Shown: positions 23,801-37,249, numbered from the stretch's first letter. The stretch: 64,000 nt of DNA from Casuarina equisetifolia (GCA_028551475.1 CM052355.1:22781580-22845579), one strand, 5' to 3'. The notes: generated by a model from the letters alone, not told the origin. Program-made: numbers and translations.

Positions 23801-26800
23801 TACATTAGGAGTTGTGCTTCAACTAAAAACATTGTTTTACATTATCCATCCTAACCTTAGCCATATGGATTTAGGAAGATGCAAAACTCGTATTTGTGGT
23901 CTTATAATGTTTCTGAGGAATGCTTAGCCCATCTAACCTTTAGTATAGTTTTAATTAGGAGCAACATATTATGCAAGTTCAAAAATTTTTCTAAGACTTA
24001 GTGAGATTGAATGGATTCTTAGTGAATAATCTTTGTATCATTCCTTTAGGTTGGTTTGGGATATATCTGAATCTTGGTATCCTTACAAAAGGGGGTGAAC
24101 CTTCTAAAAAACATAAATGAGGCACAAGAAAGTTACTATGTATGAGGACAATATTTGAATTAGTAAGTGAAGGATGGAGGACAAAGTTATACAATTATTA
24201 AAAAGCGTGCCACTTCATTCTAACTTAGCATTTCTATTTTCTATAAATATTGCTTTGTTTCAAAACAGTTTGGATCTCTAGGAAAAACTACTATCGTGAT
24301 TAATCTTATGACTTTTCCTTATTTGATAGGTTGAGGATGATAAAGTCAATGAATTTGAAGTTTGGTATGGTCTGGCAAATTTGTACTCTAGTCTTTCACA
24401 TTGGAAGGATGCAGAGGTATGTTTAGGGAAAGCCAGAGAGCTGAAACGGTACTCTGCTGAAGTTCGGCACACAGAAGGTAAGAACTGAAACTTATTGAAA
24501 AAATCTGTGCCCAAAGACATCTAGTACATGTTTCTTGTCAACTATGCAGGAGAAGTGCGAAAACTTTTGAAAGGATAGCAAACGAGTTTATAAACACTAA
24601 TCTTTTCATAGAGAAGGCTCCTTTTGGTATCAAAGAGCCCAAAACTGGTTGAATTGTTACCATTTAGACATCTTACAAGTTCTTTACTAGATTGATGAAT
24701 GACAACAGATTAATCCTTTTCACAATATTTCCTCTATTCTTCCAAGCTTACACCAAGTTTGGGACATTGGATTACTAATTATGTGATGCCAACTTAATGA
24801 GGCTTGCATATCCACACAGTGGAAAGACGGATTTACACAGAAGTTACAAGGACTTTTTAGAATTGATGTCTGATACAACCAGGAGGAGAAATGTCGATGC
24901 CTAATTCTGTCTCTTTAAACTACAATATACCAATGACAGAGATACTGTATGCTGTGGTTTAGGATAGTGAATATTATACATGAAAGAGGGTGTTGCCTGA
25001 ATTTTAGAAAGATTACAACATAGTAATAGAGATGAGATAGTAGGCTATGTTAGAGTTTGGTGGATCTGATTTTGAAATTGGGCTTCAAATCTTCTTGAGT
25101 TGAATTTGAATGGTTACCAAACTCTTGATAAAGTAACTTATCAGCGATGCTGTGTTTGGGTGTTTACTCCCCATCAAGCACTCAGAAACTAGTAGTTGAT
25201 TGGTAAATAACTACCAAATCCATATTGGAGAAGTCATAAACAAGTTGTAAGAATAAACATGGGCGTTGAAATTGAGATTCCTACTGATGTAGTGCAAAAT
25301 GCACCTTATTATCAGTTTGGATCAATCAGTGTCTTGGCATTATGCGTCCAAAAGGTTTTCTTATGCAGTCATAGGTGAGCTCATACATTTTACTCTATTT
25401 TTCATCTGCAACTATCAAAGGGCATTTTGTGCTACATTGGTAGGACTCTTGATTTTAACCGGATGGCAACAGGGTTTTGGAACTGAGCAAGGATTGGAAG
25501 TTTGGCCTACATCCAATATGGTGGCCTAGGGTTTTGAGATTGGTTTACAATCTGTTATTCCAAGTCGAGTTAGAAATCTGGTGCATATTTGCTTTTTGCT
25601 AATAATAGTCCTTTGAGCACCAATAACAAGGAAATTTGTACAAGATGGCAAGATCTTTCATATGGGGTCATCTATACAATAAGTACGTATGTATGAAATA
25701 TGAGAAGAATCATTGCCACTAGTGATAATCATTCTATCTGCATAGAGCAAGAGAAGGACTAGTCCTTCAATGCCATGCAAAGTAACTAAGAAACAGTCAT
25801 GGCTGCTGCAATAAAACCCAAGTTGAAGAGTGAATTATCTGCATCTATCAAGCTAGGCCTTGGAACTGTTTGAGCCATACTGAACTCTCTTAAGGCAACA
25901 AATACGGTTGAGTCTTTTGGCTGTGGTACCGGCTCATAAGCTGGTTAAGACTGTAACCTTAAAGAAACTCTGTTTTCATGTCCAATTACTTAGTAATCCA
26001 TTTTTTTGTAAAAGCAATTATGAGAATGAGATGACCAGTCCAAGATTTTATTTAGGGACTTAATTTCTCTACAAAATCTATACTCGGGACTGTCATCTCC
26101 TTCACCACTAATCTAGCATCTACATATCTGAAAATACTTGTCAGATTTTGCAATTAAAATTTTTTGGAGTTATTTATGTAATTCAATCTCATCATCAAAT
26201 GATACAGTCGCACCTTTGCAGTAATTCATCAACTAAATTTTAATTAATTTTCTTAGATATCAAAGTTGAAACTTAAGATACTATGCTGTATTCCAAAGAA
26301 TCAGATCTCTTGGTGAACTTAATGAACTACTTGAGGAGATTATATGTGTGAGATTCAGGTCTCACATTTCCTTCCACTATAACTATGCATTGGAAGCCCA
26401 GGACAATGCCCTGTACCAATCCCCCCTCCCCGGCTCTCTTTTCTTTTAACTTTTTGCAAGGAAATAAAATCATGCACAGTGATTAATGCCACAACCATTC
26501 AGCAGATGGTGTGATGTTTTATTTTAAACCCACTGAAAGGGTATGATTTCAAAATTGTGCAATTAGGATCACAATATGGTTAGTTCTATTCAGTTATGGT
26601 AGTGGAAGTCTCTTTTGTTTTATTTATTATCACTTATAGTATTTAACTTCTGTATTTTGGCCTTCACATTCTTCTGTGGTACCGAAGTGAAAAAAACAGA
26701 GGTATTTGGCCACTGAAAGGGCTTGATGTTTTAGATCTTTAGGAGGTCACAGTTTCAAAAATTAATTCTCATATTCTTCAAGGAGATTTTGGGAATATCC

Positions 26801-28443
26801 CCATTCATAGGTCTGAGACCCACTTCTGTGATCAGTGTTAGAATCAATAGGTTGGGAAGATGTTTCATAAATGCTTAGTCTCATATAGACTTTTTATAAG
26901 TGACACTTGACTGAAGATATAATTTGGAAAGCTTTAATTTTAACTATGACTATTCCATTTATAAGCTTTAATCTCAAATGGTATTGAAGCAAACATGGTA
27001 GCAATAGGTATGGTGTGGGGCATTGGAATGCAATGTCACCTTGATAAGAACATTGAGCATTTGAGAGCGATTATGATGCCTCAAAAAGTCAAATCCTGCA
27101 TTAGATAGGTGGATTGTAAAGCTGTTGTATCTATGTTAAGTTTCAAATTGGTTTCTTTCAATGTGCAATTAATTTATGTAGGGGACCCTCATTGCAATTT
27201 CAGATAGTGACTGATGTTTTCCTTGAGTTGTGAGAAACGAGGTCATAATGATACCCTTTTCTTGGCCATTCCAGACCTATTTGTTACATAGAATGAAGGT
27301 TGCCTTGTCGCTTTCTTTATATAGATGGTAAGGTGGAATTCGATCCAAGTCTTAGATAAGAGGCCAAGATACCATACTGAAAGTTGCGGATTATCTTTGT
27401 GAAGTCAGTTTGAGTTGAGTTTCGAGCTCACAATTCTGACAGCAGACAGAAAGTTCTAGATGATCAGTTGGAGTGAGCTGAAAATGATTTTCCTGGTTTC
27501 TGGTTATCTAGAAATTCAGAAATTCAGAAATTAGTCAGTTGCAAAAATATGGGACCAAGTCATTTTGGAAACTTAATTAGTTTGAGGCAAAGATATTATG
27601 AGATTGTGGCTTGAAATAAAATGATGCTATAGATCATCTAAGGTGGAAGTTAGAAAGGTTGTGGTGATATTGATGTGTTCTATTTTGGAAGTCTTATAAT
27701 ATTGTACAGAAAATTGGGAACTTTGTTTACATATGTTGCTATATCAATTTAACCAGCCAAATTGGCTAATATGTATACCAGCAAGAGTCGCAATAACCTT
27801 GTCTTTTTCAGATTGCACAAGCATTTAGAACAGGTGAATTGCAATTGTATTCTACGCAGTTGGTGTATCGGAATTTTTGGCTATAATGCTTTTCGCAGGT
27901 TAGTTTTGTTACGACAAAGCTGCTTCAAGATGAAAACGATAGTGACAACAATAATGATAACGATAATGATAACGATAATGATATCAATGATGACAATGAC
28001 AAAGTCTGTAATAATAGTCATAGCGACGGTGATAGTGGATAACATTGTTGATGTGAGTAGCATTGATTGGAAACCCCATATTATTTGTAAAAGTTGTCAT
28101 CTTTGCTGCGTTACTTCTACCAGGTGTAATCTGCGAAGGTCGTGGACAGATCCGTGAAGCTTTTGCTGCTTATATAGACGCGCTTCTAGTGGAACCTTGT
28201 TATGTTCCTTGTAATATCTTGATTAGTGGTCTGTTGTTGAAGACGGGCTTGAAGGCATTGCCCGCGGCAAGAAGTTTACTGTCAGATGCACTAAGGATAG
28301 ATCCTACCAACCGTATGGCTTGGTATTACTTGGGGATGATCCACAGGGATGACGGACGAATAGCCGATGCTGCAGACTGCTTTCAGGCCGCATCCATGCT
28401 TGAAGAATCCGATCCCATTGAAAGCTTTAGCTCTATTCTTTGA
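20815..28443 (+). CDS. NPG1: NPG1, calmodulin-binding TPR protein (No Pollen Germination 1)
   Basis: Five coding exons: 20,815-20,967; 22,208-22,460; 22,577-23,787; 24,330-24,477; 28,124-28,443. The CDS is 2,085 nt (694 aa), close to the roughly 700 aa of Arabidopsis NPG1 (At2g43040). The start MESGE and the ending ESFSSIL match that family. Characteristic blocks are VEAKLDEGNIQEAESSLREG (near residue 30), EARSLLGKLEYQRGN, KLQETVSQAVELLP, YRRALLSQWNLDNDCC and SDALRIDPTNRMAWYYLGM. Tetratricopeptide-type helical repeats run through most of the length. In Arabidopsis NPG1 binds calmodulin and is needed for pollen germination, and NPG-family proteins also scaffold the PI4K-alpha-1 complex at the plasma membrane. 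All introns are GT-AG; intron 4 is 3.6 kb. The leader carries two uORFs. I prefer NPG1 over the paralogs NPGR1 and NPGR2 because of the N-terminus. Confidence 0.93.
24478..28123 (+). other. NPG1 intron 4, 3.6 kb, no gene inside
   Basis: This long intron holds no recognised retroelement domain or credible nested gene. Short ORFs such as 25,299-25,529 look accidental. Its last 180 bp include an ATAATGATAACG-type microsatellite. Confidence 0.7.
27949..27990 (+). repeat. ATAATGATAACG microsatellite near the intron 4 acceptor
   Basis: About three 12-bp units of ATAATGATAACG, decaying into related GATGACAATGAC words, end about 100-130 bp before the acceptor of the last NPG1 exon. Confidence 0.8.
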
Positions 28444-28860
28444 CGCGCTCCACTCCATAAAAGGGATGGAATTTTTATTACCTGAAATCTTTAGTCTTTG
28501 CTTATTTTTTTTGCTTATGGAATTTTTCTTTCCATGTTCTGCAACGAAATATATCCCCTGTTTTGGCATTGTTTTCTGGAAAAATATTTGCCGTACTGGA
28601 TACTTCCCCCCTCTGATTTTTGTCAAGAGGAAGAAAAGCAAGAAACCACGTTACGGAAGAAGAAAAATTAAAAATTAAAAAGGAATTAGGTTGTGGGGGT
28701 TAATTTGCAACTATTCTTCAGCTATGTAAAATCCTTGTTGGGTGACTGAGCAGCTACGCTAAAAGAAAATTAAATGTTCATAATTGTTGCTTAATGGTGC
28801 CTGGTTGTGGGATAGGTTGTTCAGTGAGGGATGGCCTTTTTCTTTCCATCCACCTCTTTT

Positions 28861-28866
28861 AATAAA
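28861..28866 (+). terminator. Candidate NPG1 polyadenylation signal
   Basis: AATAAA lies about 420 bases after the NPG1 stop in an AT/T-rich context, a normal distance for a plant 3' UTR. Confidence 0.4.
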
Positions 28867-28899
28867 ATAATTTTTCTGTGAGAACTGAATGGAACACTC

Positions 28900-31490
28900 A
28901 CTGAAGAGAGATCTAGTATGAATATCACTTAACTAGTTGGACACTAGATACATGAGAGGATTAAAATGCCATGCCTTTCCATGGATGAAGGATAATCTCA
29001 ATAAAGTCATAAAGTCCATTGCTCGATCTTTAACCTCTATATATACCACTTATGTTTTCGGTCACATGAAAAGCCTTCACAATTATGTGTGAGGACCATC
29101 TGAAAAGGCCCTCAAAGGTGGCGGCTAATTTGTCAAAGCCCTGTTGAAGTAGTTAAATCACCTTTTGAAAGATTGATCGAGTGTATCACCTTGAAATAAG
29201 GATTGGTCATTCATTCCCAAGGTCATGACCAAATAATTGATCACCTTTCAATTTTGTTGAGACGGGAGATTGCGTAACAGGACACCGCCACACTCGAGTG
29301 GGGCTCATGTAGTAAATGCGCGACATCAAAACACGCCAACTCAGACGCGCGCATGTAGGACACATGCTTCATCTTCAACCTCCAGCCGATCTCTCCTTCT
29401 CTCTTCTTCAATTTCAAACATTCTAATAGAACGGCTAATTGATTGCAATGAAAAATAGAAAAAATCATCAACTCTATTGATGAAAATTCATTACAAAAAG
29501 GTTAAATGTTTTAGGGTTTTTATGCCAAACATTTTCAGAATAAATTTTACATCAAGTTTTCGTATTCACAAGTTAATTTATGTTTAGTTTTCAATCACTA
29601 CAAAAAGGTGATTCAATTGTAGTCTTCATTTATCCAAAAATATAAGTTTTTTTCTCATTATTCTTTGTCTTTTTCATGCTTTTTATTTTCATGTGTTGTT
29701 ATTCTTATATAAGAATTTCTACAATATTTTGTAGAAATTCTTGTTTTAGCTAATTTAATCTCTAATATTAATGTATAGGTCAAATAAAATTGAAATACTT
29801 TTTTGAGGCTCATAACTGTCACAAATGTTTTTTTTATATAGTTTTTTTAATATCATAACATATACACTTGACTCATGCATCTAAGATGTCGAACCACAAT
29901 CTCATAATTAGGGTTCTCACTAACTTATCATTGAGTTAATTGAATAAGCAATAATGCACACGCGTTAATAAATGATTTTTGAAGGAATTTTTAGAATTTT
30001 GAATAGAAACTGTATATGCTTATATTGCACTTCATGCATTTTTTGTGATGAATGAAAGGCTCACTAATAATAGACGTGCCAGTCAAATGTACATATCTTT
30101 GAAGAAAAATATCATTTTTTGATGGACAAAGGTAAACATATTTTCCGTCACCCCTTTATGTCACTTGGTGCATTTCAATACCAAATTCAGCTAACGATCT
30201 CAATGTCAACGTGATCAGATTCATGTAATTTTAATGCCCCGTTTGTCGTAATTAAACTTCGTACGATATTAAGAAAAATTAATTAAAAAGTGACTGGATT
30301 TTTATTACTTTAAAGTTAGATTTGATTCTTATGACATTAGGTGCTTTGCAACACTTTCAGCTAAAAGTGTGAATTCTATGGGATCGATCAACTTCAGGTA
30401 ATATTAAATGCCATGTTTTGGGCAATTAATCTAAGTAAAATAAATTAAGAACAAAATTTGACTTGACTTTTATTCCTTTTTCTTATTCAAAAAAGTATAC
30501 TAAATAGTCTGAGGTGATATCGCGGTTGAAATGAGCTTGCTTTGCGCATTACAAAAGTTTCGTCTAAATTACGCTTCTTTCCTTTCCATGTTATTTAGCT
30601 ATTTATTTATTTTTGTCTGTCTTCCTCTTTCTCTTTACTCTTACTATCTATAACTTCTTATTTGTTGAATATAAAAAATTCCACATTAGGATTTTTGAGC
30701 TTAATGTTTCATATGATGAAAATTAAAGTAGCTGAAAAAACAGCAAGTCATCGGGCAAGAAACTCAAATGAGAAGAAACTCCCAATGAAGAGAGAGAACA
30801 ATATGAGAGAAACTGATTTCGCTATTGGACGATTTACAGTGTCTTTACAAGTCCCTATTTTTACGGTTTTTACAATATTCATGAAATAAATTACAATAAG
30901 AGCAAAATGAATCAAATTGATGTTTCTTGAAAAAAGATGGTCTTCTTTTGAATTCTAGAAGGTCATGAACGTTGGTGGTTTCCTCTTCTTGGTAGCTATT
31001 CTTGAAGAGACGTGTTCAAGGTGAAGAAAGGCATTTGATGCTGTTTCCATATGAGTCTCGTCATTAAGGTTCTTAAGAAGAAAACTAGGAGAGGAGGAAG
31101 TGGCTTATGGCAAGGAAGAGAGAAAACAAAGGAGGACAGAAAAGGAATGTTTTCGTGAGGAAACAAAGTGGGTGAGAGAAGTAAGAGAAGAAAGAATTCA
31201 AGTGGGGAGCAGCACCTTGTGCTAAGTGGTCAATCTCCTCCTCGTAAGGCATGATGCATAAATAGAGTTACAATAAGCTTGTAATCTAATTAATATTCAA
31301 TGACTTGACTCAAAGGGCTGCCTAATGATGTGATACTTTTAGTATGCATAAATTGGTTCAAGATTTGCATTATATAACTAATGTTTAATCTCATTATGCT
31401 AAGGTAAATTAAAGTCCCTATTAGTTTATGATAACCAAAAAATTCATGAAATGGTGCATCCATTGTAAACTAAAGAGCTTCATCATGATC
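28900..31490. other. Intergenic, no recognised gene
   Basis: AT-rich spacer after NPG1. A small GC-richer patch at about 29,260-29,400 with overlapping ORFs on both strands shows no family motif. A 75-codon plus ORF (30,662-30,889) is rich in charged residues but also unrecognised. Confidence 0.35.
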
Positions 31491-31522
31491 AATACTAATA
31501 CACTTGTGATTCTAGTCCAAAG

Positions 31523-31770
31523 GTGTCATGGAAGGCTGACTTTAGCCCTCAACATAAACATCTTGTAGCTTTATTTTTGCCACCATTGAACCCACCCTGT
31601 TTCATAGGGTTGTTCTTAACCCTAAATGGCATGTTGCCATTTTTGAAGAGATTTAGATGTCAAGAATCCAATTACACATGGGATCTAGTTGCTCATCTTG
31701 CAAGATGTCAACCCATTGGCTGTAAGTGTGCTTATAAGATCAAACATTAGGTAGATGGGAGCATTGAATG
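31523..31770 (+). mobile_element. Ty1/copia RT N-terminal remnant
   Basis: The plus ORF contains NYTWDLVAHLARCQPIGCKC, then AYKIKH and VDGSIE after a stop. This is the usual start of copia RT (NxTWxLVxLPxGxxxIGCKWVxKxKxxxDGSxE). Downstream RT blocks are missing. Confidence 0.75.
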
Positions 31771-32399
31771 ATAATAGGAAATATACTCAATGGACGAGAT
31801 GGGTGGGTGATGTGAACAATCTTACTATCCTAGGGCAAGAAGAGAGGCTAATGCCGATAAAAGGACAAGTGGTAAATCAAGTGAAAGTTTAATGGAAATA
31901 GGGTTGTCTTTAAGGCCCATAAGGACTAAGGACTCAATAGGAACTACAAGAGATGATGGAGGACTTTGTAGGTCAATGTCATATGCAATGTGTGTGGACT
32001 TTGAAGGATAATCAAATGATGGAGAAAGGGAGGAAGAATAAGACACTTGAGCAAGGGGAAAAAATCTTTGTGAAAAACCATAATGACTAACAAAAAGATG
32101 TCCTTTTTCAAGGTCATTGGAATGTGCACAGGTTACTAATCTAGTAAGGGGTCTTTGAAACATGGGTTACATTCCTAAAAAGTCCTCCCTATGCTTTTTC
32201 TTACCTATCTTGACCGTATGGATAGGTTCAACTACAAAAAAAGAAACACACCAAAGAACAACACAAGGCAATGCTTAAACAAGGGTCATTTTGATATATA
32301 GGAAAGAAATCCTCCTTAGAACATTCATACAACTTTTGGCTTTGCCTTTATCCCTCATGTTCATTTCTTAGAGCACATTGCCCTTAGTAGTCACCACTA

Positions 32400-32990
32400 G
32401 CACTTATGGTTCACACATATAATTACATATTATAAATTTCACCTATGATCCTATCAGGTAACACAAGATGGAAGACTAAATGAACTTCTTCAATAAGGAA
32501 ACATGGAAGATTGGATGGACCTTGTTGCCTTTAGGTAGTTTAAGCTTGCATGCAACTATTCCAATTCTTAGCTTAATTTGAAATGGCCTATAAAACCTTC
32601 ACAATAACTTCAAAGACTTTTGGATGGCTATGGTTGATTGCTAGTAAGGTTAACTAGATATACACCGAATCTCCAATGTTGTGTTCAACATTTGTCCTCT
32701 AGAGATTATAATACTACTTCATCTTAGCTTGTGGCTTCTAAATGTGTACCTTTAGTTTTGCTAGGAAAGCATCTTAGTTCTTCTATGGCTTCCATGCTAA
32801 AGTACACCACTAGGAACACCCATCAATATGGAAAAGAATAACTTCAAAACTATTTCTAGAATATATATGGAATATTTTACCATATTAATTTTCATTTCAA
32901 ATCCTAACAAGAAGTTAGTCAAATATTGTAGCAATAGAAATGGTGAGAAATTTACAATTGATGATGGAAGCTCACCCATAACCATACAAG
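32400..32990 (-). mobile_element. Ty3/gypsy integrase C-terminal remnant
   Basis: Minus-strand frames give FIGHFKL- (for FIGPFxI), then LPKGNKVHPIFHVSLLKKFI near 32,480-32,540, then an EPxxVLV-type block. This is the typical end of gypsy integrase, where the FHVSxL motif is near-invariant. Stops occur within it. It faces the plus-strand gypsy remnant that begins about 500 bp to the right. Confidence 0.75.
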
Positions 32991-33479
32991 CTATATTGGT
33001 TTAGCTTAAGGTAAGAGTTGATAAACATTCCCTAATCTTCTTTTTGATTGGAAAAATTATAAGGACAACGCTTAGTGTAATGTGGTGCCAATGGATCCAT
33101 ATCAACTATTTCTTAAAAGACCTTAGCAGTATGATTGAAAAGCCATTCTTAATGGTTAAAAAAGACCTAGTCATTTTACAAGAATTGAAATCATATTGTG
33201 CTAGCTCCCCCTAAACTAGGAAGTTCATCCAATTCCTTAGGCAAGCAAGGCAAACTTACACTTTAAGGAACTCAAATAAAGCAAACATTTCTAGAATGAG
33301 AAGAGGTTTATGTTGTTTTTCTTAAGGATTCAATTTTCAAAACTTAATCTTAATCACATCCTCTAATGCAATAACTCACCATGAAGTTTGAAGATGTTGT
33401 TTCAAATGAAATTCCACCAAAACTACCTTTAATTATAGACATTCAATAATGCATTGACTTGGTTCTAGAGGCTATTCTT

Positions 33480-35530
33480 CCTAATAAGGCTACCTATTAC
33501 ATGAATCCTACATAGTAGAAAAAGCTACAAAGGTAAATGGATGAGCTCGTGTCCAAGAATATGCCATGTGAAAGCATAAGCCCAAATGTAGATCCATCTT
33601 TGTTGGTTTTAAGGAAAGATAGATCAGTGTGCATCTATATTGATAGCAAGACAATCAATTAGATTACTATCAAATACATATTTTCAATTCCCTAGTTAGA
33701 TGATTTACTTAATCAACTTCATAGTATTGTTATCTTTTCCAAGATTTATCTAAGAAATGGCTATCATCATATTTGAATGAAAACTAGAGAAGATTGGAAG
33801 ATTGCATTTATAACACAAACAAACTTTACAAATGGATGGTAATGCCTTATGGAATCTCTAATGCTTTATGTATTTTTATGCATTTCATGACTCACATATT
33901 TAAACCATTTGTTGTGATTTAGTCTAATGCATATTTATCTTTAGCAAGTTTGATATCAACATTTGAATCACTTGAAGTAAGTCTTTCAAATATTTTGAGA
34001 TTAAAAACTATATGCAAACTTGAAAAGATCTCAATTGTTTACCTAGAGTATTCTATTCTTGGAATATGTTATTTCTAATTCAAGGGTCAAGGTTAATCCT
34101 AACAAAATCTAGGAAATTGTAAGCTAGCTAGTTCTTTAATCAATCCATGATGTACATAGCTTTCATAGTTAGTTGCCATTCTATAGAAGATTTGTTTGTG
34201 ATTTCAGTATGTTGGCCATTCCAATCATGGAATGCTTAAAAGGTAATTTCTTTTAATAAATAGAGGTAGCCCATAAGAGCTTTGATCTTATCAAGGAATG
34301 AATGATAGTGCACTCACATTTTGACTCTTTTTTATTTTCAAAAGCTTTTAAAGTGGAATGTGATGCATCAAATGTAAGAATCAATGTTTTTCATAGCCAA
34401 GGAGGTAAACTATTGCATTTTTCAATGAGAAGTTAAATGAAAGCTATGAAAAGTTTTCAACTCATGATAAGAATTTCTATGCACTTGTTAAGGCAATTAA
34501 TCATTGGTGACATTATCTATGCTTTAACAATTGTGTTTTTATTGTTTCATCTCTTTTCATTTAAAAAGAACATTTTTATTTGCCCAAAATAAAAGGAGAT
34601 ATGCAAGAACTATTGGTTACTTGCCTCATATGCCATAAAATAAAAGGCCATGGGCAAAATATAAGATTATATACTCCTTTCCCTCTTCCACATCCCCTTT
34701 AGAAAGATGTGAGCTTAGATTTCACCCTGTGATTACCCTGAATTTAGTGAAATAAAGACTTAGTTCTAGTGGTGGTGAATAGATTTTAAAAAATGACACA
34801 TTTCATACCTTGTAACCAAATAACAATACTTATCTAGATAGAAGTTGTAAGGCTTCATGGTAATTCAAAAATCATGGTTTCTAAACAAAACTCTTAAGTT
34901 TTTTAGAAATTTTTGAAGAACAATATGAATAAAGTTTGGTATGTAATTTCATTTAAGCCTACATGTCACCCTTGATGGGCAAAGTAAAGTTGTTGATAAA
35001 ACATTAGGAAACCTTTAAAGAGGTAAAGCAAAACATTTGTGAATTGCTTTCACCACATGTTGAATTTGCCTTTAATTGGTCCATAAGTTAGACAATTAAT
35101 TACAATCCATTTTGAAGTAGTAAATAGACAAAATTGAACTAATTGTTTGGATTTAGAGCCTTTACTAACAAAATACTAGTTTAGTGATGGTGCTAAAGAA
35201 CGATTTAAGTTCCTCAAAAGATTACATGATTAAATTTGAAAAAAGATTGAAAAGCATAATCAATAGTTTCAAGTTCAACCTAACAAGTATTGTCAATTTA
35301 CTAAATATAAAAAAGGTGATTTAGTTTGGATACATCTATAGAAGTAATAGTTTTCATCGAGGAGATATGCAAAACTTTAACCACAAACTAATAGACTATT
35401 CAAGATTCTCAAGCATATTAGTAATAATGATTACAAGGTGAAGCTTCCAAGTGAATTTGGACTTTCACATGTTTTCAACATAATTGATCTATCTCCTTAG
35501 CCAACCCAAATTGATCCAACACAAGCCTAA
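33480..35530 (+). mobile_element. Ty3/gypsy pol remnant (RT, RNase H, integrase)
   Basis: Plus-strand frames follow the full gypsy pol order. RT has VLRKDRSVCIYID, then an FSKIYLRNGYHHI block (33,735-33,780), then an 'MPYGISNALC' block (near 33,845). RNase H has the VECDAS block and STHDKNFYALVKAI block (34,350-34,500). Integrase has the zinc region CLICHKIKG (34,625-34,655), DFTL and LVVVNRF-MTHFIPC blocks (34,710-34,820), and a C-terminal FHMFSTSLIYL block (near 35,465). Stops and shifts are frequent and LTRs were not delimited. Confidence 0.8.
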
Positions 35531-35735
35531 GGATCATCCCTAATTGATTCAATCAAAATATGTAATCTAGCCCAAGCCCATAAGCTCATTAATGACCGAC
35601 ATGGGAAGCCAATTCTAGTAACTTTGACTTGAATCAACTTCTAAAATATCCATTTCTTGGTCAATTAAAAGCAATTTATATGATTAATCATCTTGGGAAT
35701 ACATGCCATCATTTACTATACAATTAGTCATATTC

Positions 35736-35872
35736 AACTAGCTTATTTAGAGGTGTTCTCTAAGCCAAACCCTGACCGGTAGTCCCACCGTTCATGGGTT
35801 CAAATCTCGTCCCTCCCTCCCCTGGGTGCGTGCGTTTATAATAACAAAAAAAAAAAACTAGCTTATTTAGAG
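35736..35872 (+). mobile_element. tRNA-derived SINE with perfect 17-bp target duplication
   Basis: The element body is 35,753-35,855, about 103 bp. It has a Pol III B-box-like GGTTCAAATCTC (near 35,799), a CT-rich segment, a GTGCGTGCG stretch and a 3' A-run. It is flanked on both sides by AACTAGCTTATTTAGAG (35,736-35,752 and 35,856-35,872). The A box is weak or missing, so it may be 5'-truncated. The identical flanks show a recent insertion by target-primed reverse transcription. Confidence 0.85.
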
Positions 35873-36480
35873 TAGGAATATTTTTTTTACAAATAGCTAT
35901 ACTTTATTATAGCCAAGACAAGTTTTGAGATTAGGTTTTATAATAGTTAAGCACTAGCTAAATTTCAAAGTTCTATATTTCTTTGGCTTGTTCTAAAAAT
36001 GGTGGACATTTCCTATTTTGCATCTCTTTTTCCAATAAAGTAGTAAATGCTTGTCCTTAAATTCTAAAGGGGTGAATTCTTGTGTCCTTATTTTTAAAAG
36101 ATTATTTTATTTTTAACTTTCCTCCTTTTTGTCCAATGTCAATGCACCAAATCTAAAGTTGACCACCTTAGAACATGATAAGTAGCAAAACCCTCAAAGT
36201 AGGATCCTCTATTTGATGATCAATTAGCTTTCCAAAGATTGGTAGAATGCCTTATTTATCTCACCAATATAAAGCTATAGTCACTTAGTTAATTAGTTTA
36301 ATGGTCAACTAGTAAAAACTCCAACTATGATGTTTAAGGTTTGACACTTCACATATATGAGTAGAGTGTGTGTGTTGTAATATTAAAAAAATTAAAAAGA
36401 AATACAAGGCTATATACTTCTTATGCAATGCAAATTTTGAACCAATTTATATAGATGTTGCAATGAAGGTCATTAATTAG
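35873..36480. other. AT-rich repeat-derived spacer
   Basis: No coding block is recognised. It may contain LTR sequence of one of the neighbouring remnants. Confidence 0.3.
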
Positions 36481-37030
36481 TTAAAGAGATGTCCAAATTT
36501 GAGACCACTACTTCCCTTAAAAGGAAAGATTGAAATTATTGCTTGGTGTGATTTTGATTGTGCAATGTGTCCTACTTTCAAGATGTCTTATAGGATTTTG
36601 TATTAAACTTAGAATTTTTTTACTTTTTTGAAAGACAAAGTAGCAACCTATCATATCAAGATCCTTAACAAAATTTGAATATTAGGCTAGGGTAGTAACA
36701 ATTTGTGAGATAATCTGGATTTGGGGATTACTAGGCAGTCTCAAGATTGAAATAACAAGGCTTACAACATTATATTTTGATAATAAAGCAAGCATCAAAT
36801 TAGTGTTGAACCTAATTTTTCACGAAAAGATTAAATATATTGAAGTTAATTATCATTTTACAAGAGAAAAAGTTTAAAAGTGTATATTCAAGATAAGTTT
36901 ATCAATAAAAAAGAGTAGCTTGTAGATATCTTTACAAAATCATTGTGTCAAAAACAATATTCATATTTATTAAGCAAATGTAGTGTTCATGATACCTATC
37001 AATCATTGACTTGAGGAAGGTCATTTGAAA
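36480..37030 (+). mobile_element. Ty1/copia RNase H C-terminal remnant
   Basis: Plus-strand frames give a 'KQPIISRSLTKFEY-A' block (near 36,645-36,690), a 'TTLYFDNKASIKLV' block (near 36,755-36,805) and an 'HEKIKYIEVNYHFTREK' block (36,820-36,870). This matches the terminal region of copia RNase H. It is separate from the gypsy remnant to its left. Confidence 0.75.
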
Positions 37031-37249
37031 TACAAATGTAAATGAAAAGATTTTGTATTATTTTCAATATATTTTGGTTTAAAAGTATTCATAAAAATTA
37101 CTTTATATTTGAACTTCAGATATATGAGAATAAGTAATTATTATAATATTCCATTAGTTGGTTGACTGAATTTTTAAATGGGCGTTTTCCTTAAGTAAGT
37201 TTTAAACGTGATTTAGACCTCTGACAAATCTGTCCTATGCCATCTTGTC

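Noticed and set aside
25299..25529. 76-codon plus ORF inside NPG1 intron 4
   Set aside because: No motif, no splice-compatible context and no family match.
27762..28157. 131-codon plus ORF before the last NPG1 exon
   Set aside because: Much of it is microsatellite translation rich in Ile, Met and Thr, and it lies in intron 4 in another frame than the exon.
31825..32163. 112-codon minus ORF between retroelement scraps
   Set aside because: It has no recognisable domain, is rich in Ser and Leu, and lies in a repeat-derived zone. It may be part of a copia spacer region but is not supported as a gene.
35753..35855. tRNA gene suggested by the GGTTCAAATCTC B box
   Set aside because: No cloverleaf or A box can be formed, and the A-tail plus target duplications show a SINE.
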